From positions 248,001-312,000 of the forward strand of contig NZ_CP119988.1 of NCBI RefSeq assembly GCF_029338515.1: 64,000 nucleotides of DNA. Reading direction: 5' to 3'. This DNA comes from Haloglomus litoreum (GTDB lineage: Archaea; Halobacteriota; Halobacteria; Halobacteriales; Haloarculaceae). A program made the translations under genes and the position numbers. Below, piece by piece: positions 33,381-40,961 of this stretch (the first letter of the stretch is position 1; each line of letters opens with the position of its first letter). A model generated the notes under the pieces. That model worked only from the letters and a program-made list of their open reading frames with translations, was not told the origin of the DNA and did not search any database.

Positions 33381-34766
33381 ATGAGCAACAACGACGACAT
33401 CAACCCCGAATCGACCCTGTACACACTCTCGCGCCGGAAGGTCCTCGCGGGCATGGGCGCGGTCGGGCTCGCCTCGGCGGGCGCCGGTCTCGGCACCTCC
33501 GCGCTGTTCAGCGACACCGAGTCGTTCAACAACAACGTCCTGACGGCCGGGACGCTCAACCTGTTGGTCGACTACTACAGCTACTGGGACCAGGACATCC
33601 GCGGGATGGGCACCGTAAGCGGCACCGCCGACGGCCCGGCCGTCACCGCGATGCTGGACGACATGAAGCCCGGGGACGAGGGGCTGCTGGCCTTCTGTTT
33701 CCGAATCGACGACAACCCGGCCTACATCTGGCTCTGTGGCGAACTCGTCGAGAACGCGGAGAACGGCCAGAACGAGGCCGAGGAGAACCACTCCGACGAC
33801 ACCTCGCTCGACATCGGTGAGCTCGCCGACAGCATCGTGGTCGACGTCGACTACTGCGATGTCGCCGAGGACCTCGACGCGAACGGAACCGACGGGTTCG
33901 ATCCCGGCGACGTGAGCAAGATCGCGGACGTGTTCGACGGCACGCTCGCGGAGTTCCTCGCCCTCGTCAACACCGGCGTTCCCCTCGACGGTGACGCGAG
34001 CGGCGGCGTCCTCGCGCCCGGCGATCAGGCCCCCTTCGACGGCCTCCGGGAGGAGGAGATCGACAACCCGTGCCTCTGCATCGAGTGGGAGATCCCCATC
34101 GAGGTGGGCAACGAGATCCAGTCCGACTCGCTGGTGTTCGACCTGGAGTTCTACGCCGAGCAGGCCCGCAACAACGACGGCACGAACAACCCCTGCGCCC
34201 CGAGCATCACGACCCGCACGGGCGAGGGCTTCGCCAAGCAGCAGGAGTTCGGCGGGGGCGTCGAGGCCTCCTTCGCACGCGGGCGCTACGGGAACAACGC
34301 TCCCCCGGCACCCTTCGAGGTCGGTATCGGCCTCCCGGGGAGCCCGACGCCGAACTGGCAGGACCAGGCGAACTACGTCTGGGACAGTGGCGTGACGGTC
34401 CCGTTCAGCTACTCGCAGGACGGCGCGGGGAACGGCAGCTTCACCCTGGACGGCGTGATGGTGAGCAGCGGCGCACTCCCCCCCGCCAACGGCAAGGTCG
34501 CCATCACGACGAAGGCGGACGAGGCCACCATCGACGTGGCGAACCTCGTGCTGGAGCTGGACGGGACCCCCGTCTCCCTTTCCGGCCCGGACGCGATCTC
34601 GGCCTCCAACGACGGCAGCGGCCGAGAGGTCACCTACCTGGTCTTCGACACCAACGTGGGCGACCTCGCGAACGGCTTCGAGGTCAGCGGCGACGTGACG
34701 GTCACGCTGCAGGGTGACTACTCCGGCAGCGACGAGGACGTGGCCTTCGACATCAGTGTCGAGTGA
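33381..34766 (+). CDS. TasA-like surface protein with C-terminal choice-of-anchor-type domain (cassette 2, gene A)
   Basis: This 461-residue protein has the same leader as the 30163 gene: MSNNDDI..., LSRRKVLAGMGAVGLASAGAGLG, then GTSALFSDTESFNNNVLTAGTLN. Its TasA-like part ends at about residue 270 (CLCIEWEIPIEVGNEIQSDSLVFDLEFYAEQARNN). A second, all-beta domain of about 190 residues follows (from ITTRTGEGFAKQQEFGGG), resembling choice-of-anchor/surface beta-sandwich modules. It is exported and probably part of a fibre or its decoration. It corresponds to gene A of cassette 1, which lacks the C-terminal domain. Confidence 0.82.
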   Translation: MSNNDDINPESTLYTLSRRKVLAGMGAVGLASAGAGLGTSALFSDTESFNNNVLTAGTLNLLVDYYSYWDQDIRGMGTVSGTADGPAVTAMLDDMKPGDEGLLAFCFRIDDNPAYIWLCGELVENAENGQNEAEENHSDDTSLDIGELADSIVVDVDYCDVAEDLDANGTDGFDPGDVSKIADVFDGTLAEFLALVNTGVPLDGDASGGVLAPGDQAPFDGLREEEIDNPCLCIEWEIPIEVGNEIQSDSLVFDLEFYAEQARNNDGTNNPCAPSITTRTGEGFAKQQEFGGGVEASFARGRYGNNAPPAPFEVGIGLPGSPTPNWQDQANYVWDSGVTVPFSYSQDGAGNGSFTLDGVMVSSGALPPANGKVAITTKADEATIDVANLVLELDGTPVSLSGPDAISASNDGSGREVTYLVFDTNVGDLANGFEVSGDVTVTLQGDYSGSDEDVAFDISVE

Positions 34767-34847
34767 GTGAGACGACACTCCCCGAGGACTGCGATCCTCC
34801 TCTCGCAGCCGGCCGCGACACGCCCTGTGCGCGGCCACGCCCGGCCT

Positions 34848-34893
34848 GACGGTTCACGCGGACGACGGGTCCGCGCGGCGGTTCGACTCCGCC
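34848..34893 (+). repeat. T-arm-like hairpin repeat, copy 2
   Basis: GACGGTTC (34848-34855) and GGCGGTTCGACTCCGCC (34877-34893) lie in the 174-bp spacer between the two genes of cassette 2, ending 47 bases before the next start codon. The flank after the hairpin (GGTCGGG) matches that of copy 3. Confidence 0.65.
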
Positions 34894-34940
34894 GGTCGGG
34901 CCTCCCCCCGACCCGATGAGAGGAAGGGGACCCCCACACC

Positions 34941-36683
34941 ATGCCCGACAACGACAACCAACTGATCAACCTGACCCGGCGCCAGATGCTCGCCGGAGTG
35001 GGTGCGGTCGGCCTCGCCTCGGCGGGGGCCGGACTCGGTACGTCCGCGCTGTTCCGCGACACCGAGAGCTTCACCGGCAACTCCATCGTGGCCGGCGAGC
35101 TCGACCTCCTGGTCGACTGGCAGCAGCACTACGAGTACTTCGACGGCGGGATGAAGCACGTCTTCGTCAACGCCCACCCGGACCACGACGGCGACGGCGA
35201 GCAGTCCATCGAGGCCGACAACGACGCGGGGCAGCTCAAGTACAGCGACTTCCCGGACCCGAACGACCCCGAGAGCATCGGCGCGAACATCCCGGGCCTG
35301 GGATGTGGGAACATCCCGCCGCTCACCGAGGCCGCGTTCGGCGAGGACCCGTTCACCGGCGAGTCGATGGACACGCTCGTCCAGCTCCGCGACGTGAAGC
35401 CGGGCGACATGGGCGAGATCACCTTCTCGCTGCACCTCTGTGACAACCCGGGCTACATCTGGATGCAGGCCGGCAACGTCAGCCAGGACGGCGGTACCGC
35501 CACCGAGCCGGAGCTGATCGACGATCCCGACAACCTCGGGACCCTCGGCGACGCCATCCAGGCCACCCTCTGGTACGACGAGGACTGCGACAACGTCTAC
35601 GACCCCGCCGAGCCGGCGGATATCATGCTGACGCTTGACTTCTCCGGCTCCATGCTGTACCGGCGGTTCGGCGGCGTCGTCAGCGAAGCCCCGATCCAGA
35701 TGAACGGCGACAGCTTCAACGAGACGACGAAGATCGATCTCGTCGAGCTGGGCGTCCTGGAGTTCGTCGACTTCCTGCAGGCCCAGAACGCCGACGTGAA
35801 GGTCGGCGTCGCCTACTTCGACGGCAGCCAGAGCGACGACCCCGCCGGCACCTCCCGGACGGGGATCCTCCAGCCGATGACGACCGACCTCTCCCAGATC
35901 ACCGCCGCAGTGGGTAATCTCCGGCAGAAGCTCGCCAACGTGGTCAGCGGGGACTGGCCGACCGACCCGCTCGACGGCGACGGCGACCCGGACCCCGACA
36001 ACGGTGCCGGTATCGCCGAGGGGACCTACATCGGCGAGGGTGTCAACGCCGCGCAGACCGAACTGGCCAACGAGGGCCGCGCGGGCGCCTCGAAGTCGAA
36101 CATCGTCCTCTCTGACGGCCAGAGCTTCAACGGCCAGTCCAACAACCAGTTCATCTCTCCGATCGACGCGGCCGCCGACGCCCGGCTCGGTGCCGGGGAC
36201 GGCGGGAACGACCCGGCGACGGACCTCTACACCATCTCCGTCGGCGAGGCCGACGACGCGACGCTCCTCTCGATGGCCGGCGCCGCAGGGACGGCCGTCG
36301 GCAGCGACAACGCGTACTTCGCCGATGTCGACGATCCGAACAACATCCCCGTGGTCTTCGGCAACCTCGCGGCCCGCTTCGGCGGCGAGGAGATCATCAT
36401 CCAGGACACCCTGGCGAACGTCCTCGCGGAGCTGGCGGACGGGAACGGCATCCCGCTCGACGGCAACCGCGGGACGCTGTACGACGAACTCGAGGAGCCG
36501 GCCAACGACCCGGACCGCGACGCCTACCCCGCCAGCAACGGGTTCATGCACTGTGTCGCGCTCAAGTGGGAGCTCCCGGCCGACGTCGGCAACGAAGTGC
36601 AGGGTGACACCATCGGCTTCGACCTGGGCTTCTACACCGAGCAGGAGCGCAACAACGACGGCAGCGGTCCGGCGCCCGCCTGA
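34941..36683 (+). CDS. TasA-like surface protein with inserted von Willebrand A domain (cassette 2, gene B)
   Basis: This 580-residue protein is a close paralogue of the 31211 protein. The leader (LTRRQMLAGVGAVGLASAGAGLG) and SipW sequence (GTSALFRDTESFTGNS) are the same, and so is the ending (ELPADVGNEVQGDTIGFDLGFYTEQERNN). The central VWA domain (DFSGSM, MIDAS Asp233) is more divergent. Its start and end are nearly identical at DNA level to the paralogue (for example 35035-35270 against 31311-31546), a sign of recent duplication or gene conversion. It is probably an adhesive subunit of the fibre. Confidence 0.85.
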   Translation: MPDNDNQLINLTRRQMLAGVGAVGLASAGAGLGTSALFRDTESFTGNSIVAGELDLLVDWQQHYEYFDGGMKHVFVNAHPDHDGDGEQSIEADNDAGQLKYSDFPDPNDPESIGANIPGLGCGNIPPLTEAAFGEDPFTGESMDTLVQLRDVKPGDMGEITFSLHLCDNPGYIWMQAGNVSQDGGTATEPELIDDPDNLGTLGDAIQATLWYDEDCDNVYDPAEPADIMLTLDFSGSMLYRRFGGVVSEAPIQMNGDSFNETTKIDLVELGVLEFVDFLQAQNADVKVGVAYFDGSQSDDPAGTSRTGILQPMTTDLSQITAAVGNLRQKLANVVSGDWPTDPLDGDGDPDPDNGAGIAEGTYIGEGVNAAQTELANEGRAGASKSNIVLSDGQSFNGQSNNQFISPIDAAADARLGAGDGGNDPATDLYTISVGEADDATLLSMAGAAGTAVGSDNAYFADVDDPNNIPVVFGNLAARFGGEEIIIQDTLANVLAELADGNGIPLDGNRGTLYDELEEPANDPDRDAYPASNGFMHCVALKWELPADVGNEVQGDTIGFDLGFYTEQERNNDGSGPAPA

Positions 36684-36779
36684 GACCCACGCCACGCGGT
36701 GGCGACCCCGAGGACCTCGGGATCGCCCAGCCCGCACCTCCCGTGAGAGAGACCGGGGGGCGCGGGGACACACCCGGCG

Positions 36780-36810
36780 GACGGTTCCACCACGGCGGTT
36801 CGACTCCGCC
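36780..36810 (+). repeat. T-arm-like hairpin repeat, copy 3
   Basis: GACGGTTC (36780-36787) and GGCGGTTCGACTCCGCC (36794-36810) sit in the first part of the long spacer after cassette 2. Only six bases separate the two parts, against 14 to 21 in the others. Confidence 0.6.
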
Positions 36811-36957
36811 GGTCGGGTCTCGCTTCGACATCCTCTGGCGGAAGGGATACACCGTGGCCGACGGACAGACGCCCTCGACGCGACGCAGGTTCGTCGTCTG
36901 TGTGCGGCTGGAACCTGCCCTGCTCCTGAAGCGACGGACAGCGTCCCCCCACCGAGC

Positions 36958-36998
36958 GACGGTTCGCGGCCCTCGTGCCCCGGCGGCTCGACTCCGCC
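36958..36998 (+). repeat. T-arm-like hairpin repeat, copy 4
   Basis: GACGGTTC (36958-36965) and GGCGGCTCGACTCCGCC (36982-36998). The loop has C instead of T at one position, and the five-bp stem is kept. The sequence between the two parts (GCGGCCCTCGTGCCCC) resembles that of copy 1. Confidence 0.6.
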
Positions 36999-37205
36999 AT
37001 CCCGGTATTCCTCGGTCCGTCATCGCGAGCGTGCTGGGTTGACGGTCATCTCCGCATCCGTGGTGGGTTCGGCGCCGACACCGACACTGGTTGGTGGGCT
37101 GGACAACCCGCGGTCCGTCGCACTCCTGGACGGCTTCCCCGTGTCGCGCCCCGGCCACCCGATTCACGGGCCGGATGAACGGTCCTGAACGATCCGCGGA
37201 ACCGT

Positions 37206-37241
37206 GGTAATGAGACCGTACCGCCGGTAATCAGACTGTAC
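37206..37241 (+). promoter_or_regulatory. Two direct copies of the GGTAAT...GTAC motif before the SipW operon
   Basis: GGTAATGAGACCGTAC (37206-37221) and GGTAATCAGACTGTAC (37226-37241) are spaced exactly 20 bp apart, two helical turns, so bound dimers would face the same side. They end 94 bp before the first start codon of the operon. Related copies are at 29911-29926 (inverted) and 33202-33217. Confidence 0.6.
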
Positions 37242-37335
37242 GCGACCCATACCTATGCCTTCCTCAAGCGAAGAGGGGATGTCGACCGGGCACTGCCCGG
37301 CCCCTCGCGACCGTCGCGGGGACAAGTAACACAGT

Positions 37336-38163
37336 ATGACACATCTAACCCGACGCCAACTACTCGCCGCAGCCGGCGTCGCCGGAGTAGGCACTGGGCT
37401 CGCCGGCGCGGGACTGGCCCGCGCGACGGCCCGAGACCCGCCCTACACGCGGTACACCTATGCCGCGCCCGGTGACACCGACGAGCGGCGCCTCCGCGTC
37501 GCGTGGTACGAGACCTACACGACCGACGGCACCGAGACCTTCGTCGAGAGCACGAACAGCTCCGGCGAGACCGACCGGACCACGGTCTTCGATCCCGCGA
37601 GCGAGCCGACCTACGTGAACGACCCTGGCCCGGTCATCAGCCTGCCGAACGCCCTCCCGGGCGACTCCGGCGTGCTGGTCGTCGGGCTGGAGGCCCAGCC
37701 GGTCGACGTCGACGACGAGGGCGTCGACGTCTGGCTCCAGGTGGGACTGACAGAGAACGCCGAGAACGGCGTCAACGAGCCCGAGTCCCTCGCAGCGGGC
37801 GAGGACGACCCGCTCGGCCCCGACAGCGGCGACGCCGACTCGGGCGAGCTGGCCGACGCCATCGAGATCCGCGTCTGGAAGGACGGCGGCTTCATGACCG
37901 GCTGTGACGGGAACTACGACTCCCTCTCCGAGACCAGCCTCGCGAACGACTCCCTGGCGGCCGTGAGCTCGACCGACCCCCTCGCCGACGGCGAGCTGGT
38001 CGTCGAGTGCCTCCCGCAGGGGAGTGCCCGCTGCGTGGGTTTCCGCTGGGAACTCCCCGAGGAGACGGGGAACCACATCCAGGGTGACGGCGTCAGCTTC
38101 GACCTGCGGTTCCACGGGCAGTCCTGTGGCGCGGAGAACCCGTTCGCCGGAGGGTCGCAATGA
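37336..38163 (+). CDS. Tat-exported TasA-like surface protein (SipW operon, gene 1)
   Basis: This 275-residue protein has a twin-arginine leader (LTRRQLLAAAGVAGVGTGLAGAGLARA). It lacks the FSDTES sequence of the other proteins here. The mature part has VDVWLQVGLTENAENGVNE and a C-terminal RCVGFRWELPEETGNHIQGDGVSFDLRFHGQSC, which fits the TasA-like ending; four cysteines could form disulfides. It opens the operon, and its TGA overlaps the next ATG (ATGA), so the products are made together. It may be a base or cap subunit. Confidence 0.78.
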   Translation: MTHLTRRQLLAAAGVAGVGTGLAGAGLARATARDPPYTRYTYAAPGDTDERRLRVAWYETYTTDGTETFVESTNSSGETDRTTVFDPASEPTYVNDPGPVISLPNALPGDSGVLVVGLEAQPVDVDDEGVDVWLQVGLTENAENGVNEPESLAAGEDDPLGPDSGDADSGELADAIEIRVWKDGGFMTGCDGNYDSLSETSLANDSLAAVSSTDPLADGELVVECLPQGSARCVGFRWELPEETGNHIQGDGVSFDLRFHGQSCGAENPFAGGSQ

Positions 38164-39323
38164 CCCAGCCGCGCGCGGGCATCGAGGACGAGCGTGCGCT
38201 GGCCGGTATGAGCCGGCGGCAGCTGCTCGCGGCGATGACGGCGGTCGGCGCGACCGGCGGCTTCGTCGGCGTCTCGACCGGCGCCAGCCTGTTCGACCGC
38301 GAGCGCCTCGGCGGGCGGTTCGTGGCCGGCGTCGTGGACCTCGGCATCCTGCACGCCGTGAACGACGGCCCCGAGCAGTACACCGACGGGAGTACCGTCT
38401 CGCTCGACCTGGGCGAGCTGGAGCCCGGCAGCGACAACGGCGGCCACGCCGACCTGCGCCTCCTGCTCCCCGAGACGGGGGACCCGGCGTCGCCGAACAA
38501 CCCGGCCTACCCCTGGTTCCGCCCCTCGTGTATCGACACGTCGGGCGGGCTCGTCGACGACCTCCGGGTGACGCTGAAGTACGTCGACTGCGCCACCGGT
38601 GACGTGGGTGCGGTCCTGTTCCCGTGGGGCTCGCTCCGCGAGTTCGTCGAGACGTTCCACGAGGGGTTCGCCCTCGACGGCCGGGCCCGACCGAACCGCC
38701 AGCCCGGGAACCAGGCGTGCCTGGACGATTCGCTCTGCCTCCGGCTCGACTACTACCTCGTGAGCGACTTCGAGGGCAAGGGCGACGTGCGGGTCGACGT
38801 CGACTTCGTCGGCGTCCAGTGTCGCAACCACACGGGCGAGGAGAACCCGTTCGCCGGGTCGCCCGGGCGGCTCTGCGACGCTCCCGACTACCACGGTGTC
38901 AGCTTCATCGAGGTCTGGGCCGACGTCGACGGCACCTGCACGAAGCTCGGGAAGCTGGAGCTCGACGACAACTACACCGCGAACTGTGGCACCGAGCTCG
39001 ACGTGTCCGGCAACGGCGACACGGAGCCCATCGGCGAGAACTACATCGTCGAGGGCACCTACGACCTCCCGGTCGACGACGACTGTGAGGACACGGGCTA
39101 CGACCTCCGCGTCACCGACACCGTGACGAAGACCGAGGAGGGGACGACGGAAGTCGTCGCCGTCGCGTTCGAGCTGCTGAACGGCGACGGAACCGCCGGC
39201 CCGGACCTCTGCAAGGTCGTCGTCAAGGGCGGCAGGGGCGGCGGCGAGGTCGTCTACGACGACCCGTCCGACTTCACCGACAACGCCACGAACGGGCCGC
39301 TGTACGCCCAGGAGGAGATCTGA
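38160..39323 (+). CDS. Tat-exported surface protein (SipW operon, gene 2)
   Basis: This 387-residue protein has a Tat leader (MSRRQLLAAMTAVGATGGFVG) starting at about residue 17. The following LFDRERLGGRFVAGVVDLG is a variant of the SipW-type start. The body is Asp-rich with eight or more cysteines (CIDTSGG, CLDDSLCLRLDYY, CRNHTGEENPFAG). A second beta-rich part follows from about residue 240. ENPFAG recurs in the gene 1 protein. It overlaps its neighbours by 4 and 1 bases. The role is probably structural, at the cell surface. Confidence 0.75.
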   Translation: MTQPRAGIEDERALAGMSRRQLLAAMTAVGATGGFVGVSTGASLFDRERLGGRFVAGVVDLGILHAVNDGPEQYTDGSTVSLDLGELEPGSDNGGHADLRLLLPETGDPASPNNPAYPWFRPSCIDTSGGLVDDLRVTLKYVDCATGDVGAVLFPWGSLREFVETFHEGFALDGRARPNRQPGNQACLDDSLCLRLDYYLVSDFEGKGDVRVDVDFVGVQCRNHTGEENPFAGSPGRLCDAPDYHGVSFIEVWADVDGTCTKLGKLELDDNYTANCGTELDVSGNGDTEPIGENYIVEGTYDLPVDDDCEDTGYDLRVTDTVTKTEEGTTEVVAVAFELLNGDGTAGPDLCKVVVKGGRGGGEVVYDDPSDFTDNATNGPLYAQEEI

Positions 39324-40357
39324 TGACCGCCGAGGGCACGGCGGCCGTCAACCGGGCGAACCGCGCACTCGTGAGTGCGCTGGTGCTCGTGCTGGTGCTG
39401 TCGGTGGTCGCGCCGTTCGCCGTGTTCGGCGTCCCGCAACTGATCGGCGCCGACCGGAGCTACGTCGTCCTCTCGGGGTCGATGGAGCCGTACATGTCCG
39501 CCGGCGACGCGGTCATCGTCGCCGCGGGCCCGGCCGCGAGTATCCGCGAGGGCGACGTCATCACGTACCAGCGCGGTGGCGACATCCCGACCACCCACCG
39601 GGTCATCGAGCGCGTGACCGACGAACAGGGGGTCGCCTTCCGGACGATGGGTGACGCCAACGAGGACCCCGACCCCGCGCTCGTCCGACCCGGCAGCGTC
39701 GTCGGGGAGGTCGTCCTGGTCATCCCGTACATCGGGTACGTGGTCCAGTTCGCCAACACCCCCATCGGCATCGCGTCGCTGGTGGTCGTCCCCATCGGCC
39801 TGCTGGTGATCTCGGAGCTCTGGCGCTACGTGGCCTCCCGGCGCCGCCGGAAGGCACCGACCGCCCCCCGACCCGCCGTCCGGCGGGTCGCCGAGGCGGA
39901 GCCCGCCGACGAGGCGGACGATTCCCGAGAGCCGACGCCACGGCCCCGGGCGACGTCGCAGGCGACGACCGCCGACACCGCGCCTGAGCCCCGGCGGACC
40001 GCGCCGGCCCCCCGGTCGGCGACGGCGAGCGGACCCGCCAGCGATGGCGCGTCCCAGCCCGTCTACGGCGTGAAGACGCTGGACCTCGGGCTCACGTTCC
40101 TGGTCCTCGTCGTGCTGGCGGCCTACAGCGGCTGGATGCTGTACAACGAGATCCGCGTCGAGTCCGCGATGGTGCTGGCGGGGGCCGTGATGGCCCTGCT
40201 GCTGCTCGCCGCGACCTGGCTGCTGGCGGCGCGTGCCGCCCGCGGCGGCCGGCGTGAGACCGCGGTGAACAGTTCGACGACCGACCGCCCCGGCGGTACG
40301 AGCGCCCCCCCGTTGCGCCCGGGATCCGAGCGGGGACAGGAGACAACCGATGACTGA
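39323..40357 (+). CDS. SipW-like signal peptidase I (archaeal/ER type)
   Basis: This 344-residue membrane protein carries the signal-peptidase catalytic sites: SGSMEPYM with Ser53, THRVIE with His92, and GDANEDPD with Asp111. That is the Ser-His-Asp set of the ER/archaeal type to which bacterial SipW belongs. An N-terminal helix (residues 16-40) and a second one after residue 125 anchor it. A disordered Pro/Arg/Ala linker and two more C-terminal helices follow, an unusual extension. SipW cleaves TasA-like precursors, and here the substrates are encoded on both sides. Confidence 0.9.
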   Translation: MTAEGTAAVNRANRALVSALVLVLVLSVVAPFAVFGVPQLIGADRSYVVLSGSMEPYMSAGDAVIVAAGPAASIREGDVITYQRGGDIPTTHRVIERVTDEQGVAFRTMGDANEDPDPALVRPGSVVGEVVLVIPYIGYVVQFANTPIGIASLVVVPIGLLVISELWRYVASRRRRKAPTAPRPAVRRVAEAEPADEADDSREPTPRPRATSQATTADTAPEPRRTAPAPRSATASGPASDGASQPVYGVKTLDLGLTFLVLVVLAAYSGWMLYNEIRVESAMVLAGAVMALLLLAATWLLAARAARGGRRETAVNSSTTDRPGGTSAPPLRPGSERGQETTDD

Positions 40358-40667
40358 GACACGAACGCGGAGGACGCTGCTGGTGCTGCTGGTGACCACG
40401 TTCCTCGTCGCCGCCGGAATCGGCGGCGGCGTGGCGACCGTCGCCACCCTCAGCGACACCGAGACGGTGAGTATCACGGCGAGTGCGGACGTACGGCCCC
40501 AGGGACCGCCGGGGCCGCCGGGGCCGCCGGGGCCGCCGGGGCCGTCGGCTGAGACGGGGACGGAGACACCGATAGAAACGGCGATATCGGCGGAGCCGGA
40601 GCCGGAGACACCGACCGAGCCGGAGCCGGAGACACCGACCGAGACGGAGAGTCAGGGGACCGAGTAG
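40350..40667 (+). CDS. Collagen-like Gly-Pro-Pro surface protein with SipW-type leader
   Basis: This 105-residue protein has a leader with hydrophobic segment TLLVLLVTTFLVAAGIGGGVATVATLSDTETVS, whose SDTE matches the SipW cleavage pattern. A collagen-like run follows at residues 52-66 (four GPP triplets then GPS), then a tail with two copies of PEPETPTE. Five triplets are too few for a stable free triple helix, so it may trimerise on another support or act as a rigid spacer. The repeat is a 9-bp tandem in DNA, so length variation between strains is likely. Confidence 0.75.
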   Translation: MTETRTRRTLLVLLVTTFLVAAGIGGGVATVATLSDTETVSITASADVRPQGPPGPPGPPGPPGPSAETGTETPIETAISAEPEPETPTEPEPETPTETESQGTE

Positions 40668-40669
40668 TG

Positions 40670-40939
40670 ATGAACGTCCTGACCCTCATGGTACCGTACC
40701 GTGGCCGCTCGCCGCCCCGTGATGCCGAGAACCTGGACGGCCGGTCGGCGAGCGACGTGCCGCCGGGCCGGAGTGGGAAGCGACGGGACGGTGACCGCCG
40801 GTCCGGAATCCGTCCCCCACGCTTCCTCCCGGGCTTCGTCCCCGGTGGCTGGAAGCGCAACGTCGTGGTGGGGCTGGGCTACCTCCTCGGGGCGCTGGCG
40901 TTCCTCGGAGTGCTCCGGTTCGTGATCGAACTCTTCTAG
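40670..40939 (+). CDS. Small tail-anchored membrane protein (last gene of SipW operon)
   Basis: This 89-residue protein has a basic, disordered N-terminal half (PYRGRSPPRD..., RSGKRRDGDRRSGIRPPRF) and one C-terminal membrane helix (NVVVGLGYLLGALAFLGVLRFVI). It starts two bases after the collagen-like gene stop; a GTG three bases earlier is also possible. The family is unknown. Its position suggests a membrane platform or accessory for export of the surface proteins. Confidence 0.7.
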   Translation: MNVLTLMVPYRGRSPPRDAENLDGRSASDVPPGRSGKRRDGDRRSGIRPPRFLPGFVPGGWKRNVVVGLGYLLGALAFLGVLRFVIELF

Positions 40940-40944
40940 AACGG

Positions 40945-40961
40945 CCCCGCCGCTGGCGGGG
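40945..40961. terminator. Hairpin terminator of the SipW operon
   Basis: CCCCGCC-GCT-GGCGGGG is a perfect 7-bp-arm hairpin five bases past the last stop codon. It has no long T-run. It is the best candidate for the operon end. Confidence 0.45.

Larger units (their letters stand above)
36684..37335. promoter_or_regulatory. Spacer and promoter of the SipW operon
   Basis: This 652-bp non-coding region holds hairpins just after the VWA gene (GCCAC-GCG-GTGGC and CCGAG-GAC-CTCGG). It also has T-arm-like repeat copies 3 and 4, and two direct copies of the GGTAAT motif just before the operon. I see no gene. The gap is long enough for an independent promoter. Confidence 0.6.

Noticed and set aside
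33022-36998. tRNA genes or fragments suggested by the TTCGACT hairpins
   Set aside because: Only a T-arm-like stem-loop is present; no acceptor, D or anticodon stems can be paired around any copy.
40501-40542. Tandem 9-bp repeats as a CRISPR or satellite
   Set aside because: They are in frame and encode Gly-Pro-Pro triplets; no spacers exist. No CRISPR array was seen anywhere in the window.
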